NCBI RefSeq assembly: GCF_023008405.1
Contig: NZ_CP095376.1
Span: 310,001-374,000, forward strand
DNA from: Amycolatopsis sp. FBCC-B4732
GTDB taxonomy: Bacteria; Actinomycetota; Actinomycetes; Mycobacteriales; Pseudonocardiaceae
Reading direction: 5' to 3'
Length of the DNA stretch: 64,000 nt
Shown: one piece after another, positions 17,034 to 26,442 of the stretch
Layout of the letters: each line of letters begins with the position of its first letter
Position numbering within the stretch: position 1 is the first letter of the stretch
Made by a program: the position numbers and the translations under genes
The notes under the pieces: generated by a model
Seen by the model: the letters and a program-made list of their open reading frames with translations, nothing else
Database searches by the model: none
What the model was told of the DNA's origin: nothing

Positions 17034-18047
17034 TCAGAGCCGCTTGGCCGTGCGGAACGCCTTCGCGTACGTCCCGGACCCGTCGATCAGCGAGACGCCG
17101 CCCGCGTCGCCGAAGGTCGGGCCGTTCGCCACCTTGCGGCTGGACAGCACGCGGTGGTGCCCGTCGCCGTCGATGCCCAGGTAGATGCCCGTGTGCGAGA
17201 CCTGTGGCCCGAGCTGCGGCTCGAGGTTGAAGAACAGCAGGTCACCCGGCTGGAGCCGGCTGAAGTCCGTCACCTGCTTCTTCTCGTCGGGTATCAGCGA
17301 GGTGCCCGGCCCCAGCTCGGCCAGCGCCCACGCCCGCCGCGGCAGGCCGGGGCCCTTCGTGTTCGTGCCGAGCAGCGGGTAGCCCGCCCGGTAGCCGTAG
17401 ACCATCCGCACGAACCCCGAGCAGTCGAGGGACCGGGCGCGCCGCGGCTCCGCGGCCTCGTGGACGCCGTCCGGGAAGTCCCAGCCGATGCCCAGGTAGT
17501 CGTAGAAATCGGACTTCTCGAGCCGCCCCTCGGCGCTGTCCGGGCCGAAGCTGGCGTCCCCGGCCACGCGCAGCTTCTTCACGACCTGGTCGGCCGCGCC
17601 GTCGGTGTACTGCAGCGCCATCGCGAGCACGTCCGGGCCGGTGTCGGCGGCCGCCTTCGGGAACCAGCCGGTGAACCACGGCTCCTTCTCCGCGCCCGCC
17701 TGCCACGGCTGCGGCGCGAGCCGGATCCAGGCCGTCGACGTGATGCCGGCCGTGGTGAACTTCGGCTCGGTGAACGTCCGGGACCGGCCGGTCAGCATGA
17801 CCGTGCGGGAGCCGTCGGTGAACGACGCCAGCTGGGCGCCCGCCCCGTCGCGCACGATCGTCCGGGCCGGGTCGGCCAGCCGGTCGTAGGTGTAGCCGCC
17901 GGTGACGGCCGCCCCCGAGGGCGCGGGCGACGCCGAGATGGCCGTGATGTCCTGCCGGTCCTGCGTGGCGACGTACAGCGCGGCCGCGCCGGACAGGCCG
18001 ATGACCGCGGCGAGGACACCGATCCGGACCGCCTTGCGCATCGTCAC
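17034..18047 (-). CDS. NlpC/P60 family peptidase in the pgs operon
   Basis: The 337-residue protein has an N-terminal hydrophobic anchor or signal (about 7-27), an uncharacterised N-terminal region and an NlpC/P60 domain (about 180-337). Catalytic Cys209 is in SLDCSGFVRMVYGYR, His285 in VSHTGIYLGID, and LQPGDLLFF is present. NlpC/P60 enzymes usually cleave gamma-D-glutamyl bonds. Its start lies one base after the pgsC stop, so it is probably co-expressed with pgsB and pgsC. It may process or release gamma-glutamyl polymer, or remodel peptidoglycan at the export site. The substrate is inferred. Confidence 0.85.
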   Translation of the reverse strand: MTMRKAVRIGVLAAVIGLSGAAALYVATQDRQDITAISASPAPSGAAVTGGYTYDRLADPARTIVRDGAGAQLASFTDGSRTVMLTGRSRTFTEPKFTTAGITSTAWIRLAPQPWQAGAEKEPWFTGWFPKAAADTGPDVLAMALQYTDGAADQVVKKLRVAGDASFGPDSAEGRLEKSDFYDYLGIGWDFPDGVHEAAEPRRARSLDCSGFVRMVYGYRAGYPLLGTNTKGPGLPRRAWALAELGPGTSLIPDEKKQVTDFSRLQPGDLLFFNLEPQLGPQVSHTGIYLGIDGDGHHRVLSSRKVANGPTFGDAGGVSLIDGSGTYAKAFRTAKRL

Positions 18048-18048
18048 C

Positions 18049-18531
18049 TCACACCGTCGGGACCAGGCCGATCAGCACGCCGCTGATCAGCACCGCGTAA
18101 CTGGCCAGGCTGACGCCGCCAGTGGCGAGCATCGTCGCCACCGGCTTCTGCCGGACCAGCTGGTAGGCGACCAGGCCCGGCACCACGAACCCGAGCGTCT
18201 GGTGCACGAACAGCAGCGGGAAGTCGGCCTGGAGGAAGAGCAGCAACGTCGTCTGCAGCAGCACGCCGAGCAGCACGACCGCGGCGAAGAGCCGCTTGCC
18301 GTACAGGATGACCATGCGCTGCAACGCCTTCGTACCGCCGAAGGTCAGCGCCGTCATCAGCACGATGATCGCCGCGCGCCGGTAGTCCTCGACCATCGTC
18401 AGCGCGATCCAGCCGGGCGTGATCATCCCGCCGGGGGACAGGTTCGTCGTCAGGTAGCAGACCAGCGACAGCAGCAGGCCGATGGCGAGCCCGACGGTGG
18501 CGACCTCGGGGGCGAGGGACGTGGTGAGCAT
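18049..18531 (-). CDS. pgsC: Poly-gamma-glutamate synthesis protein PgsC/CapC
   Basis: The 160-residue membrane protein starts MLTTSLAPEVATVGLAIGLL and contains CYLTTNLSPGGMITPGWIAL, a characteristic PgsC/CapC segment. About five membrane helices are predicted, as expected. PgsC works with PgsB as the membrane part of the poly-gamma-glutamate polymerase. Its ATG overlaps the pgsB stop (TGATG), showing translational coupling, and the NlpC/P60 gene follows after one base. The start was chosen from this overlap. A canonical pgsA/capA gene is absent. Confidence 0.88.
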   Translation of the reverse strand: MLTTSLAPEVATVGLAIGLLLSLVCYLTTNLSPGGMITPGWIALTMVEDYRRAAIIVLMTALTFGGTKALQRMVILYGKRLFAAVVLLGVLLQTTLLLFLQADFPLLFVHQTLGFVVPGLVAYQLVRQKPVATMLATGGVSLASYAVLISGVLIGLVPTV

Positions 18532-19709
18532 CAGGAGACCGGTTCCAGTTTCGCGAGTTCCTCGATGAGCAGTTCCCCCTGGCCGTGGATGTTGCCGATG
18601 GCGATCAGCGACGCCTGCCGCTCGACGCCGCCGACGATCCCGCGCAGCAGTTCCCGCGGCGAGCGCGAACCACCCAGGTCGACGACCCGGTCGTGCCACT
18701 CGCTGGGGATCGCGGCGCGGGCGCTGCGGGTCGGTTCGCCGATCAGCACGACGCGTTCCGGGGCGATGCGGGGGATCAGCGCGCCCATCTGGCCGTTGCG
18801 CTCGACGCGGTCCGGCCGGCAGTTGATGATCACGTGCAGCGGGTCGGAGATCGCGCCTTGCGCGCGGAGCTGGTCGATGTTCATCAACGTCGATTCGGGG
18901 TCGTTGGCGGCGAAGACGTTGGCGAAGCGCAGGTGCCGCCGTCCGGCGCGGTACTGGTGGACCTGGAGCACGCCCGGGTCCGGCGGTGCGGCCCACATGC
19001 CGTCGAGCGCCAGCTGCCGGTTGACGCCGAGCAGGTCCGCCACGGCCAGCGCGATGGCGACGTTCTCCTTGAAGGTGATCCAGCCGAAGCCGCGCATCTC
19101 CTGGTCGGACACGGATTCCGGGTCGACGGCGATGAGCTCGCAGTCCCGTTTGGCCGCCTCTTCCTGGAGGATGTGCAGCCGGTCCTTCTCCGCGGTGAGG
19201 CAGATTCCGCCGACCGGCATCGAGCGGGACAGCGAGCGGGCGACGTCGTCGAGGGTCGGGCCCATCTCGGCGAGGTGGTCTTCGCGGACGTTGCACAGCA
19301 CGCCGATCGTGGAGCGGATCAGCTTGCTCTGGTTGATCTCCTGCAGGTCCGGCATCACGGCCATGCATTCGATGACGAGCGCGTCGGGCCGGTAGGCGGC
19401 GGCGCGGCGGACGATGCCGATCTGCTCGACGACGTTGGCGATGCCGAACTTGCGGTAGACCGGCTCTTCGCTGCCGTCGGGGTGGATGAACCGGGCCGCG
19501 GTGCCGGTGGTCTTCGCCGTCGTGACGAGCCCGCCGCCGCGCAGCGCGCCCGCGCAGAGCCGGGTGATGGAGGATTTGCCGCGGATGCCGTTGACGAGCA
19601 CGCGCGTCGGGATGCTGTGCAGGTGCCGGTAGTGCTGGCGCTGTTCGGCGATCCCGGCGGTGAGCATCGCCGCCGATGCCAGGAGCAGCACGACGTAGAG
19701 GAACGTCAC
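18531..19709 (-). CDS. pgsB: Poly-gamma-glutamate synthase PgsB/CapB
   Basis: The 392-residue protein has an N-terminal membrane helix (about 2-20) and a Mur-ligase-like ATP-binding domain with P-loop GIRGKSS at 41-47. Other PgsB-like motifs are TTAKTTGTAARFI, ALVIECMAVMPDLQ, GVLCNVREDHL and VFAANDPEST. Family members join glutamate through gamma-carboxyl groups using ATP. The start lies one base after the preceding Cache/HAMP gene stop. The product could be poly-gamma-glutamate or another gamma-linked amide polymer, as the acceptor cannot be deduced. Confidence 0.9.
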   Translation of the reverse strand: MTFLYVVLLLASAAMLTAGIAEQRQHYRHLHSIPTRVLVNGIRGKSSITRLCAGALRGGGLVTTAKTTGTAARFIHPDGSEEPVYRKFGIANVVEQIGIVRRAAAYRPDALVIECMAVMPDLQEINQSKLIRSTIGVLCNVREDHLAEMGPTLDDVARSLSRSMPVGGICLTAEKDRLHILQEEAAKRDCELIAVDPESVSDQEMRGFGWITFKENVAIALAVADLLGVNRQLALDGMWAAPPDPGVLQVHQYRAGRRHLRFANVFAANDPESTLMNIDQLRAQGAISDPLHVIINCRPDRVERNGQMGALIPRIAPERVVLIGEPTRSARAAIPSEWHDRVVDLGGSRSPRELLRGIVGGVERQASLIAIGNIHGQGELLIEELAKLEPVS

Positions 19710-19710
19710 G

Positions 19711-21918
19711 TCAGACCCCGGCCCCGTCCAGCTCGATGCGCTGGAGCAGCACGGTTTCGTCGGTCGCCGCCCCCACCGGGCGCCGGACCTCGCCGAGCCG
19801 GTCCCGGCCTTCGGTCAGGGCCTGGCGGCAGATCTCGACGCAGGAGGCGATGGTGCCGATCTCGTCCTGCCGCTGCGGGTAGACGACGGCGCCGGTGTCG
19901 CCGCGGGCGATCCGCCGGGCCTCCTCGCCGACCCGTCGCAGCGGCCGCACGACGACCAGGAAGTGCCAGGCGAACAGCATCAGCGCGACGACGGCGGTGA
20001 GCAGGGCGGCGACCCGCGCCCCCGAGCGCACGGTGTTGTCCGCGAGCCCGAGCGAGCCGATCGGCTGCTCGGCGACCACGACCCACTTCAGCGAAGCCGC
20101 GTTGCCCTTGTCGGCCAGGCGCTGCGCCGCGACGAGCGCCGACGACGTCGTCTGGCGGGCGTCCTTGCCGGCTTGCGCCGCGTCGACGCTCTTGATCAGC
20201 GCCGGATCGGTGAGCGCGTCGAAGGCGAGGTAGCCCTCGGTGTCGGCGATGGTCCGCTTGCCCTCGTCGACGACGCGGACGCGGCCGCCGGCCGGCCCGA
20301 GCAGCGCGGCCATCCGCGGCACGTCGTACTCGCCGACCAGGACGTTCTTCGAGTCCGGCAGCGGCGTGAAGGCGTAGACGACCGGGACGCGGCCGCTGGT
20401 GTTGTGCTGGCGCAGCCCTTCGCCGTCCGGCAGCTTGCCGGGGTCGCGCAGGGACTCGCGCCCGGCTTGCAGCACCACCGAGCCCTGCTCGTCGGCGACG
20501 TAGACGCTGCGGAACCGGCTTTCGGTGCCGGCCAGCTGGTCGAGCATGCCGCGCAGCCGGTCCGGCTGCTTCCCCTTGCCGAGCCGCGCGACGGACTGCA
20601 GGTCGGTGAGGCCCTCGGCGAGGCTGCGGCGCAGCGTGTCGGCCGAGCGCGTGACGCGGACGCCGTGTTCGCTGAGCGTGGTCGGCGAGACCTCGGCGTG
20701 CTGCCGCCCGAGCGTCGCGGCGACCGCACCGGACCAGCCGAGCAGCGCCAGTGCGACGAGCACGATGACGAGCTGGGCGGAGAGGAACGGCCGGACCGGC
20801 TTCGCGGGCTTGCGGCGGCGGAGCCGGCAGCGGTAGCGCTCGACCGCGGTCGTGAGGACGTTCACTTCGCGGATCCGCGAGGGCCGGACCGGCTTGCCGA
20901 GCCCGCCGGCCGCGACGGCGAGCGCGTCGGTGCGCAGGCGGCGGATCGGCGCGACGACCGCGCGCCGCAGCAGGACGAACCCGAGCACGGCGAGGACGAG
21001 CAGCGCGGCGGCGGGGATCAGGCCCGGCCAGCGGACCGGCACCGCGTCGACCGGCGAGCGGCCGAACGAGACGACGGACAGGCCGAGGCTGCCGCCGGTG
21101 CCGGACGGCGAGACCGGGGCGTAGGCGACGACGGGGGCGCGCTTGCCCGCCGCTTCGGCGTCGCCGGTGAGGACGCCGGCCTGGCCCGCGGCGGCCGCGG
21201 TCGAGGCGCGGGCGAGCAGTTCCTGCGCGGGCCGGTCGGTCGCGGCGACGTCGGTGCCGTGCGTGTGCAGCACCGCGCCGTCCGAAGTGACCAGGCGGAC
21301 CTGGGTGCCCTCGGCCAGCTCGCCGCCGATCCCGCGCAACGCCGTCGAGACGACGAGGAGCTTGCCGGCGCGGGTCCCGGTGAGCGGGAGCGCGGTCAGC
21401 ACGAGCGGGGTGTCGCCGGGGCGGGCGACCGGGCGGACGGTGAGGCTCGCGATCGCGACTCCCCGCAGCGTCTCCACCGGCACCGGCTCGCCGCGCGTGG
21501 CCGGCACCTTCTGCGAAGCCGGGTCGTAGACGGCGATCCCGCGCCAGTCGTCGTAGGTTTCCCCCAGGCGGGCGAGGAGCGCGTCGTCGTCGGTGGTGTC
21601 GAACACCCCGGAGCCGGCCGCGACCTGCAGGTCACCCGCGGCCGCCGTCGCCGACGTCGCGACGCTCTGCGCGATCCCGGCGGTGGTGCGCTGCCGGCTC
21701 GCGGTGACCTCGTCGGAGACCCGGCCCGCCCGGTCGTCGGCGCGGACCAGGGAAAGCGGGCCCGCGGTGGACAGGTACAGCGCGGTGAAGGCGGCGATGA
21801 GCAGCAGCAGCGCGAACGTCGTCGCGGACGCCACGCCCACCCCGCGCGGGAAGCCCGCTTCCGGGATCTGCGCGCGCAACCGGGCGGCGCGATCGCCGTG
21901 CGGTGTTGGCCGGTTCAC
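19711..21918 (-). CDS. Double Cache-HAMP membrane protein without output domain, first gene of pgs operon
   Basis: The 735-residue protein contains two similar halves, each with a membrane helix, an extracytoplasmic Cache-like region of about 250 residues, a second helix and a HAMP-like segment. The second HAMP is clear (RPLRRVGEEARRIARGDTG). No histidine kinase, GGDEF, methyl-accepting or HTH domain follows, and the protein ends about 60 residues later. It may sense an outside signal or act as a scaffold for the polymerase encoded downstream. Such a protein is not part of known pgs/cap operons. It is divergent from the secreted protein at 22108. Confidence 0.75.
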   Translation of the reverse strand: MNRPTPHGDRAARLRAQIPEAGFPRGVGVASATTFALLLLIAAFTALYLSTAGPLSLVRADDRAGRVSDEVTASRQRTTAGIAQSVATSATAAAGDLQVAAGSGVFDTTDDDALLARLGETYDDWRGIAVYDPASQKVPATRGEPVPVETLRGVAIASLTVRPVARPGDTPLVLTALPLTGTRAGKLLVVSTALRGIGGELAEGTQVRLVTSDGAVLHTHGTDVAATDRPAQELLARASTAAAAGQAGVLTGDAEAAGKRAPVVAYAPVSPSGTGGSLGLSVVSFGRSPVDAVPVRWPGLIPAAALLVLAVLGFVLLRRAVVAPIRRLRTDALAVAAGGLGKPVRPSRIREVNVLTTAVERYRCRLRRRKPAKPVRPFLSAQLVIVLVALALLGWSGAVAATLGRQHAEVSPTTLSEHGVRVTRSADTLRRSLAEGLTDLQSVARLGKGKQPDRLRGMLDQLAGTESRFRSVYVADEQGSVVLQAGRESLRDPGKLPDGEGLRQHNTSGRVPVVYAFTPLPDSKNVLVGEYDVPRMAALLGPAGGRVRVVDEGKRTIADTEGYLAFDALTDPALIKSVDAAQAGKDARQTTSSALVAAQRLADKGNAASLKWVVVAEQPIGSLGLADNTVRSGARVAALLTAVVALMLFAWHFLVVVRPLRRVGEEARRIARGDTGAVVYPQRQDEIGTIASCVEICRQALTEGRDRLGEVRRPVGAATDETVLLQRIELDGAGV

Positions 21919-22107
21919 CTGGGTCCCCAGGGCCCTTTCGGTCGAGCGATCCCGGAAAGTAACGAGCCGCAGGGGCCGTTAGTGGAAGATCCACTCTTTC
22001 GGGTCACATGAAGGTATCGAAGTTGTCAGCGGTGACCGTACAACTGACCCCATGGTGGGACAAACGGCGGCACGGAGTGACGACTGGAGAGCGTAAGTAC
22101 ACTCCTG

Positions 22108-23016
22108 GTGGTGATCAGCCGCCCTCGGACGTTGCTCAGCGTGGTCGGCGTGGTCGTCGCCCTGGCGTTGGCTTTGACATTGGTGCTGGTCCTCGGTGAC
22201 GACGACCCACCACCGCCCGTGCCGGAGGCCGGTTTGGATTCCCTCGTAACGAAGTTCACAGCCGGGCTGTCCGCGGGCCAGGAGTACCGCTCACCGAAAT
22301 CCGACGAACGTCGTACGGCGGCCGCGGGGTTCGCCGCCGTGGTGGATCGCCGCGGCACGGCGGACTTCGAGAAGCTCGGCTTCTCCGTGCGCGACAGCGT
22401 CGACCCGGCGACCGGGCGGCCGTACACGATCGCGGTGAACGAAGCCGGCGGCGACCGGGCGTGGGGGATGTACGTCATCGACCGGTCCGCGCCGCCGTCG
22501 CTCGTGGTGGAGGTGCCGCACCCGGCGTTCGACCTGCGCACCGAACTGTTCGGCGTCGACCTGTTCCGGCGCGTGCCGGGCGCGGTGCTGCTGGTGGCCG
22601 GCGCGCACCGCAAGGCCGACGACGGCAAGGCCGACGTCGCCCACGAAGAGGATTCGGTGTTCCACGTCGTCGCCACCGGGCTCGCGGGGCGCGGGCTGCC
22701 GCAGGTCCAGCTGCACGGCTTCCACGACCAGAACCTGCCCTCGACCGACGTCGTGCTCTCCTCGGGCGCCACGGTCGCCGGGGACGCGGCCCGGCGCGCG
22801 GCCGACCGGCTGACGGCCGACGGGTTCGCCGTCTGCCGCGCGTGGGAAGAGCGCTGCAAGGGCCTGGAAGGCACGACGAACGTCCAGGGGAAGATGGCCG
22901 CGGCGGACGACACGGTGTTCCTGCACGTGGAGATGAGCCGGACGGTCCGCGAATCGCCGGAACGGCGGGCCGACGTCGTCCGTGCGCTGACGGAAGCCGA
23001 TCTCACCAAACCCTGA
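22108..23016 (+). CDS. Secreted or membrane-anchored protein, possible metal-dependent amidohydrolase
   Basis: The GTG at 22108 (or 22111) gives about 302 residues with an N-terminal hydrophobic segment (about 8-30) and an extracytoplasmic domain. Conserved-looking polar motifs are VVEVPHPAFDLRTE, AGAHRKAD, VAHEEDSVFHVV, QLHGFHDQN and FLHVEMSRTVR. These His/Glu/Arg patterns resemble N-formylglutamate amidohydrolase and phage poly-gamma-glutamate hydrolase folds, but I cannot confirm the family. Being divergent from the pgs operon, it could degrade or trim the polymer. A T7 run follows its stop (about 23019-23027). Confidence 0.55.
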   Translation: MVISRPRTLLSVVGVVVALALALTLVLVLGDDDPPPPVPEAGLDSLVTKFTAGLSAGQEYRSPKSDERRTAAAGFAAVVDRRGTADFEKLGFSVRDSVDPATGRPYTIAVNEAGGDRAWGMYVIDRSAPPSLVVEVPHPAFDLRTELFGVDLFRRVPGAVLLVAGAHRKADDGKADVAHEEDSVFHVVATGLAGRGLPQVQLHGFHDQNLPSTDVVLSSGATVAGDAARRAADRLTADGFAVCRAWEERCKGLEGTTNVQGKMAAADDTVFLHVEMSRTVRESPERRADVVRALTEADLTKP

Positions 23017-23042
23017 TACTTTTTTTCGACCGCGACGGGTGA

Positions 23043-23070
23043 TTGACACCACATCCCCGCGCCGTAAAGT
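23043..23070 (+). promoter_or_regulatory. Sigma-70-like promoter of the subtilase gene
   Basis: TTGACA (23043-23048) and TAAAGT (23065-23070) are separated by 16 bases. This is an unusually good match to housekeeping promoter elements for such GC-rich DNA. It lies about 105 bases upstream of the preferred GTG start (23176) of the secreted protease. Confidence 0.6.
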
Positions 23071-23175
23071 GCGGATGCCGGACGCTCTCGCATTCCACGG
23101 TTTCGGCGGAATGGGGTCATGGGGGCTTGCAGCGCGACCGGAGGCAATTTCGATCTCTGTTCGGGGAGGCTCCGC

Positions 23176-26100
23176 GTGCGTCGGAAACAAAAAGCGGCGG
23201 CGATCGCGCTGGCGGCCGGAATGGCGTTTCCCGTTCCCGCGGTCGCCGTGGCCGCACCGGCTCCCGCGGCGGACGGCCAGTCGGTCACGCTCATCACCGG
23301 CGACCGCGTCCGGGTGCTGCCCGGGGCCCGCGGGGCGGCGGCCGCGGTCGTCGTCGAGCCCGGAGCGGGCCGAACCGGGATCGGCTTCCTGCGCGAGACG
23401 AGCACCGGCGGCCGCCCGGGCGACGTCACCGTGGTGCCCGCGGACGCGCTGCCGCTGCTGGCCGCCGGGCGGCTCGACCCGCGCCTGTTCGACGTCTCCG
23501 AACTGCTGCGCCAGCACCTGGCCGACCCCGAACCGGGCCTGCCGCTGATCATGACCTACGCCGCCGGGGCCCGGCCGGCCGCGGCGGCCGCCACGACAGT
23601 CCGGGACCTGCCCAGCGTGCGCGGGGCGGCCGTGCGCCAGGACCGGCGGCGCGGCGCGGAGTTCTGGACCTGGCTCACCGCGTCTCCGGGCACGCTGCGG
23701 CCCGGCATCGGCAAGGTGTGGCTGGACGGCCTGGCCACCCCCGCCCTCGACGTCAGCGTGCCGCAGATCGGCGCCCCGGCCGCCTGGCAGGCCGGCTACA
23801 CCGGCAGCGGGGTCACCGTCGGGCTGCTCGACACCGGCGTCAAGGCCGACCACCCGGACCTGGCGGGCAAGGTCGTGGCCGCCCGCGACTTCACCGGGAC
23901 CCGCCCGGACGCGAGCGACGACCTCGGCCACGGCACGCACGTCGCGGGCATCATCGCCGGCACCGGCGCCGCCTCCGGTGGCCGCTACCGGGGCGTGGCG
24001 CCGGACGCGCGGCTGATCAGCGGCAAGGTGTGCGTCGCCTACGGCTGCCCGGAGTCGGCGGTGATCGCCGGCATGGAGTGGATCGCGCCGCAGGTGCCGG
24101 TGGTCAACCTCAGCCTCGGCGGCGACGCGACCGACGGCACGGACCCGTTGTCCCAGGCGGTGAACACCCTCACCGCGCAGTACGGCACCCTCTTCGTCGC
24201 CCCGGCGGGCAACGACCGGACGCTCGACCTGCCCGAGCCGCTGCCGGTCGTCGCGCCCGCCGCGGCCGACGCCGCGCTCGCCGTCGGCAGCGTGTCCGCG
24301 ACCGACGTGACCAGCCCGTTCTCGAACCGCGGGCCGCGCCTCGGCGACTACGCGGTCAAGCCCGACCTGTCCGCGCCCGGTGAAGGCATCGTCTCGGCAC
24401 GGGCCCCGGGCACGCGGGACGGCGACGCGGCGCCGGTCGACGCCGACTACGCCCGGCTGTCCGGCACGTCGATGGCGGCGCCGCACGTCGCCGGCGTGGC
24501 CGCGCTGCTGCGGCAGGAGCACCCGGACTGGACCGCCGGCCGGCTCAAGCCCACGTTGACCAGCACCGCGCAGCCCACCGGCGACGTCGCGGGTCAGGGC
24601 GCGGGCCGGGTGGACGCGGCCCGCGCGGTCACCCAGCAGGTCACCGCCACCACCGGGAGCCTCAGCTACGGCTTCTTCGCCTGGCCGCACACCACGCCGG
24701 TGACGAAGACCGTGACCTACCGCAACGACGGGGCCACCGCCGTCACCCTCGCGCTCACCAGCTCCGACGGGCTCGTCACGCCGGCCGCGGCCACCGTGGT
24801 GGTCCCCGCGCACGGCACCGCCGGTGTCGGCGTCACCCTCCGGCCCACGGCGGCGGCGACCGGCCCGCACAGCGGCCGGCTGAGCGCGACGGCGCCCGGG
24901 ATCGCCGTGCAGACCGCGTTCGGCGCCACCCTCGAGCGCGAGAGCTACGACGTCACGGTCCGGCTGATCGGCCGGAGCGGCGGGCCCGGCGCGGGCATCG
25001 CCAAGCTCGTCAGCACCACGACCGGGGAAGCGTTCGGCGTCCGGCCGATCGGGGCCGACGGCGTCGCCGTGGTCCGGGTGCCCAAGGGCAGCTACGACCT
25101 CAACGCGTTCGACGTCTCGGGCCAGGCGGTGACCCTGCTGTCCAAGCCCGGGGTCGCGATCACCGCGAACACCTCGTTCACGCTGGACGCCCGCACGGGC
25201 AAGCCGGTGCGCGCGGTGGTCGACCACGCGGACGCGCACCTGCAGTCGGGCGAGCTCGGCCTGGTGTCGGGGAACCCGGCAGGCGACCGCACCAGCACGC
25301 TCGCCTGGCTCGTCCAGCCCGGCAACGAGCTGTTCGCCGCCGGCTCCGGCCGCCAGGTCACCGACCACACGTACGCGATGTACCTGCGGGCCACGCTGGC
25401 CGCCCGCGAGCCGGGCACCGATCCGGCCGGGTACGTCTACCAGCTGGCGCTGCTCGAACGCGGCCGCGTGCCCGCCGACCCGGTGTTCCGGGCGCGCGAC
25501 CGGGACCTCGCCGTCGTCGACGCCCGCTACCGCACCCAGGGCGGGACCACGGACGGCCTGCGCGTCGACTACGCGTCGTTCGGTTTCCCGGGCGCCGACA
25601 GCGGCGCGTACCAGATCCTGCCGCACACGCTGCCGAGTCGGCGGACCGAGTACTACACGCCGGGACCGTCGGTGAGCTGGCAGCACATCCTCGCGGTGTA
25701 CCCGCCGGACCTGACCGACTCGGAGAACCAGTTCTCCTACCGGACCTACCGGCCCGGCGCCCAGCGCGCGGACTGGAACAGCGGCCCGGTGGGGCCCGCG
25801 TTCGGCGCGCCGCGGGACGGCTGGGGCGTGCTGCGCGCGGGTGACCAGCTGACCTACGCGATCCCGGTGGTCTCGGGCAGCGACCCGGAGCAGTACAGCG
25901 CGCCGCCGGTGGGCCTGTCCGGCACGGCGACGCTGTCGCGCGGCGGGGTGGAGCTGGGCACCAGCCCCGATCCGGCCTTCGGGGCGTTCACCGTGCCCGC
26001 CGGCGCCGGCCCGCTCACCCTGCGCTCCGTCGCCACCCGCAGCGTGCCGTGGTCGCTGCTCGGCACCCACGTCGACGTGGCGTGGACGTTCCGCGACACC

Positions 26101-26442
26101 GGCGAGGCCGTTCCGCCGCCGCTCATGGTGGTCCGGGCGCAGGGCGCGCTCGACGACGACAGCCGAGCCCCGGCGGGCCGGCCGTTCCTGCTCGCGCTCA
26201 CGGCGCAGCGGCAGCCGGGGGCGGGCGCGTTCCGCCTCGCGGACCTGCGGGTCGAGACCTCCGCGGACGACGGCACGACGTGGGCGGACGCGCACGCGAT
26301 CCGGCTCGGCGACGGCGGCCTGGCGGTGGTGCGCAACCCGGCGGGGGACAGCTTCGTCTCGCTGCGCATCACGGCCCGCGACACCGAGGGGAACAGCGTC
26401 ACCCAGACCGTGCTCAGGGCGTACCGGACGACGTCAGGGTGA
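23176..26442 (+). CDS. Secreted subtilisin-like serine protease (S8), about 1088 residues
   Basis: The GTG at 23176 was chosen because GGGGAGG (23163-23169) is well placed and a Sec-type signal peptide begins directly (RRKQKAAAIALAAGMAFPVP). An upstream ATG at 23119 adds 19 unlikely residues. The S8 domain holds Asp219 (GLLDTGVKADHPDL), His252 (GHGTHVAGI), the oxyanion Asn346 (PAGND) and Ser432 (SGTSMAAPHVAG). About 600 residues of beta-rich C-terminal domains follow. Streptomyces has similar large exported subtilases. The 3' end overlaps the opposite membrane-protein gene by 29 bases. Confidence 0.92.
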   Translation: MRRKQKAAAIALAAGMAFPVPAVAVAAPAPAADGQSVTLITGDRVRVLPGARGAAAAVVVEPGAGRTGIGFLRETSTGGRPGDVTVVPADALPLLAAGRLDPRLFDVSELLRQHLADPEPGLPLIMTYAAGARPAAAAATTVRDLPSVRGAAVRQDRRRGAEFWTWLTASPGTLRPGIGKVWLDGLATPALDVSVPQIGAPAAWQAGYTGSGVTVGLLDTGVKADHPDLAGKVVAARDFTGTRPDASDDLGHGTHVAGIIAGTGAASGGRYRGVAPDARLISGKVCVAYGCPESAVIAGMEWIAPQVPVVNLSLGGDATDGTDPLSQAVNTLTAQYGTLFVAPAGNDRTLDLPEPLPVVAPAAADAALAVGSVSATDVTSPFSNRGPRLGDYAVKPDLSAPGEGIVSARAPGTRDGDAAPVDADYARLSGTSMAAPHVAGVAALLRQEHPDWTAGRLKPTLTSTAQPTGDVAGQGAGRVDAARAVTQQVTATTGSLSYGFFAWPHTTPVTKTVTYRNDGATAVTLALTSSDGLVTPAAATVVVPAHGTAGVGVTLRPTAAATGPHSGRLSATAPGIAVQTAFGATLERESYDVTVRLIGRSGGPGAGIAKLVSTTTGEAFGVRPIGADGVAVVRVPKGSYDLNAFDVSGQAVTLLSKPGVAITANTSFTLDARTGKPVRAVVDHADAHLQSGELGLVSGNPAGDRTSTLAWLVQPGNELFAAGSGRQVTDHTYAMYLRATLAAREPGTDPAGYVYQLALLERGRVPADPVFRARDRDLAVVDARYRTQGGTTDGLRVDYASFGFPGADSGAYQILPHTLPSRRTEYYTPGPSVSWQHILAVYPPDLTDSENQFSYRTYRPGAQRADWNSGPVGPAFGAPRDGWGVLRAGDQLTYAIPVVSGSDPEQYSAPPVGLSGTATLSRGGVELGTSPDPAFGAFTVPAGAGPLTLRSVATRSVPWSLLGTHVDVAWTFRDTGEAVPPPLMVVRAQGALDDDSRAPAGRPFLLALTAQRQPGAGAFRLADLRVETSADDGTTWADAHAIRLGDGGLAVVRNPAGDSFVSLRITARDTEGNSVTQTVLRAYRTTSG

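Noticed and set aside
22291..26295. 1334-residue open frame on the minus strand
   Set aside because: It lies antisense to the subtilase and the secreted protein and has low-complexity Arg/Gly/Ala composition typical of shadow frames.
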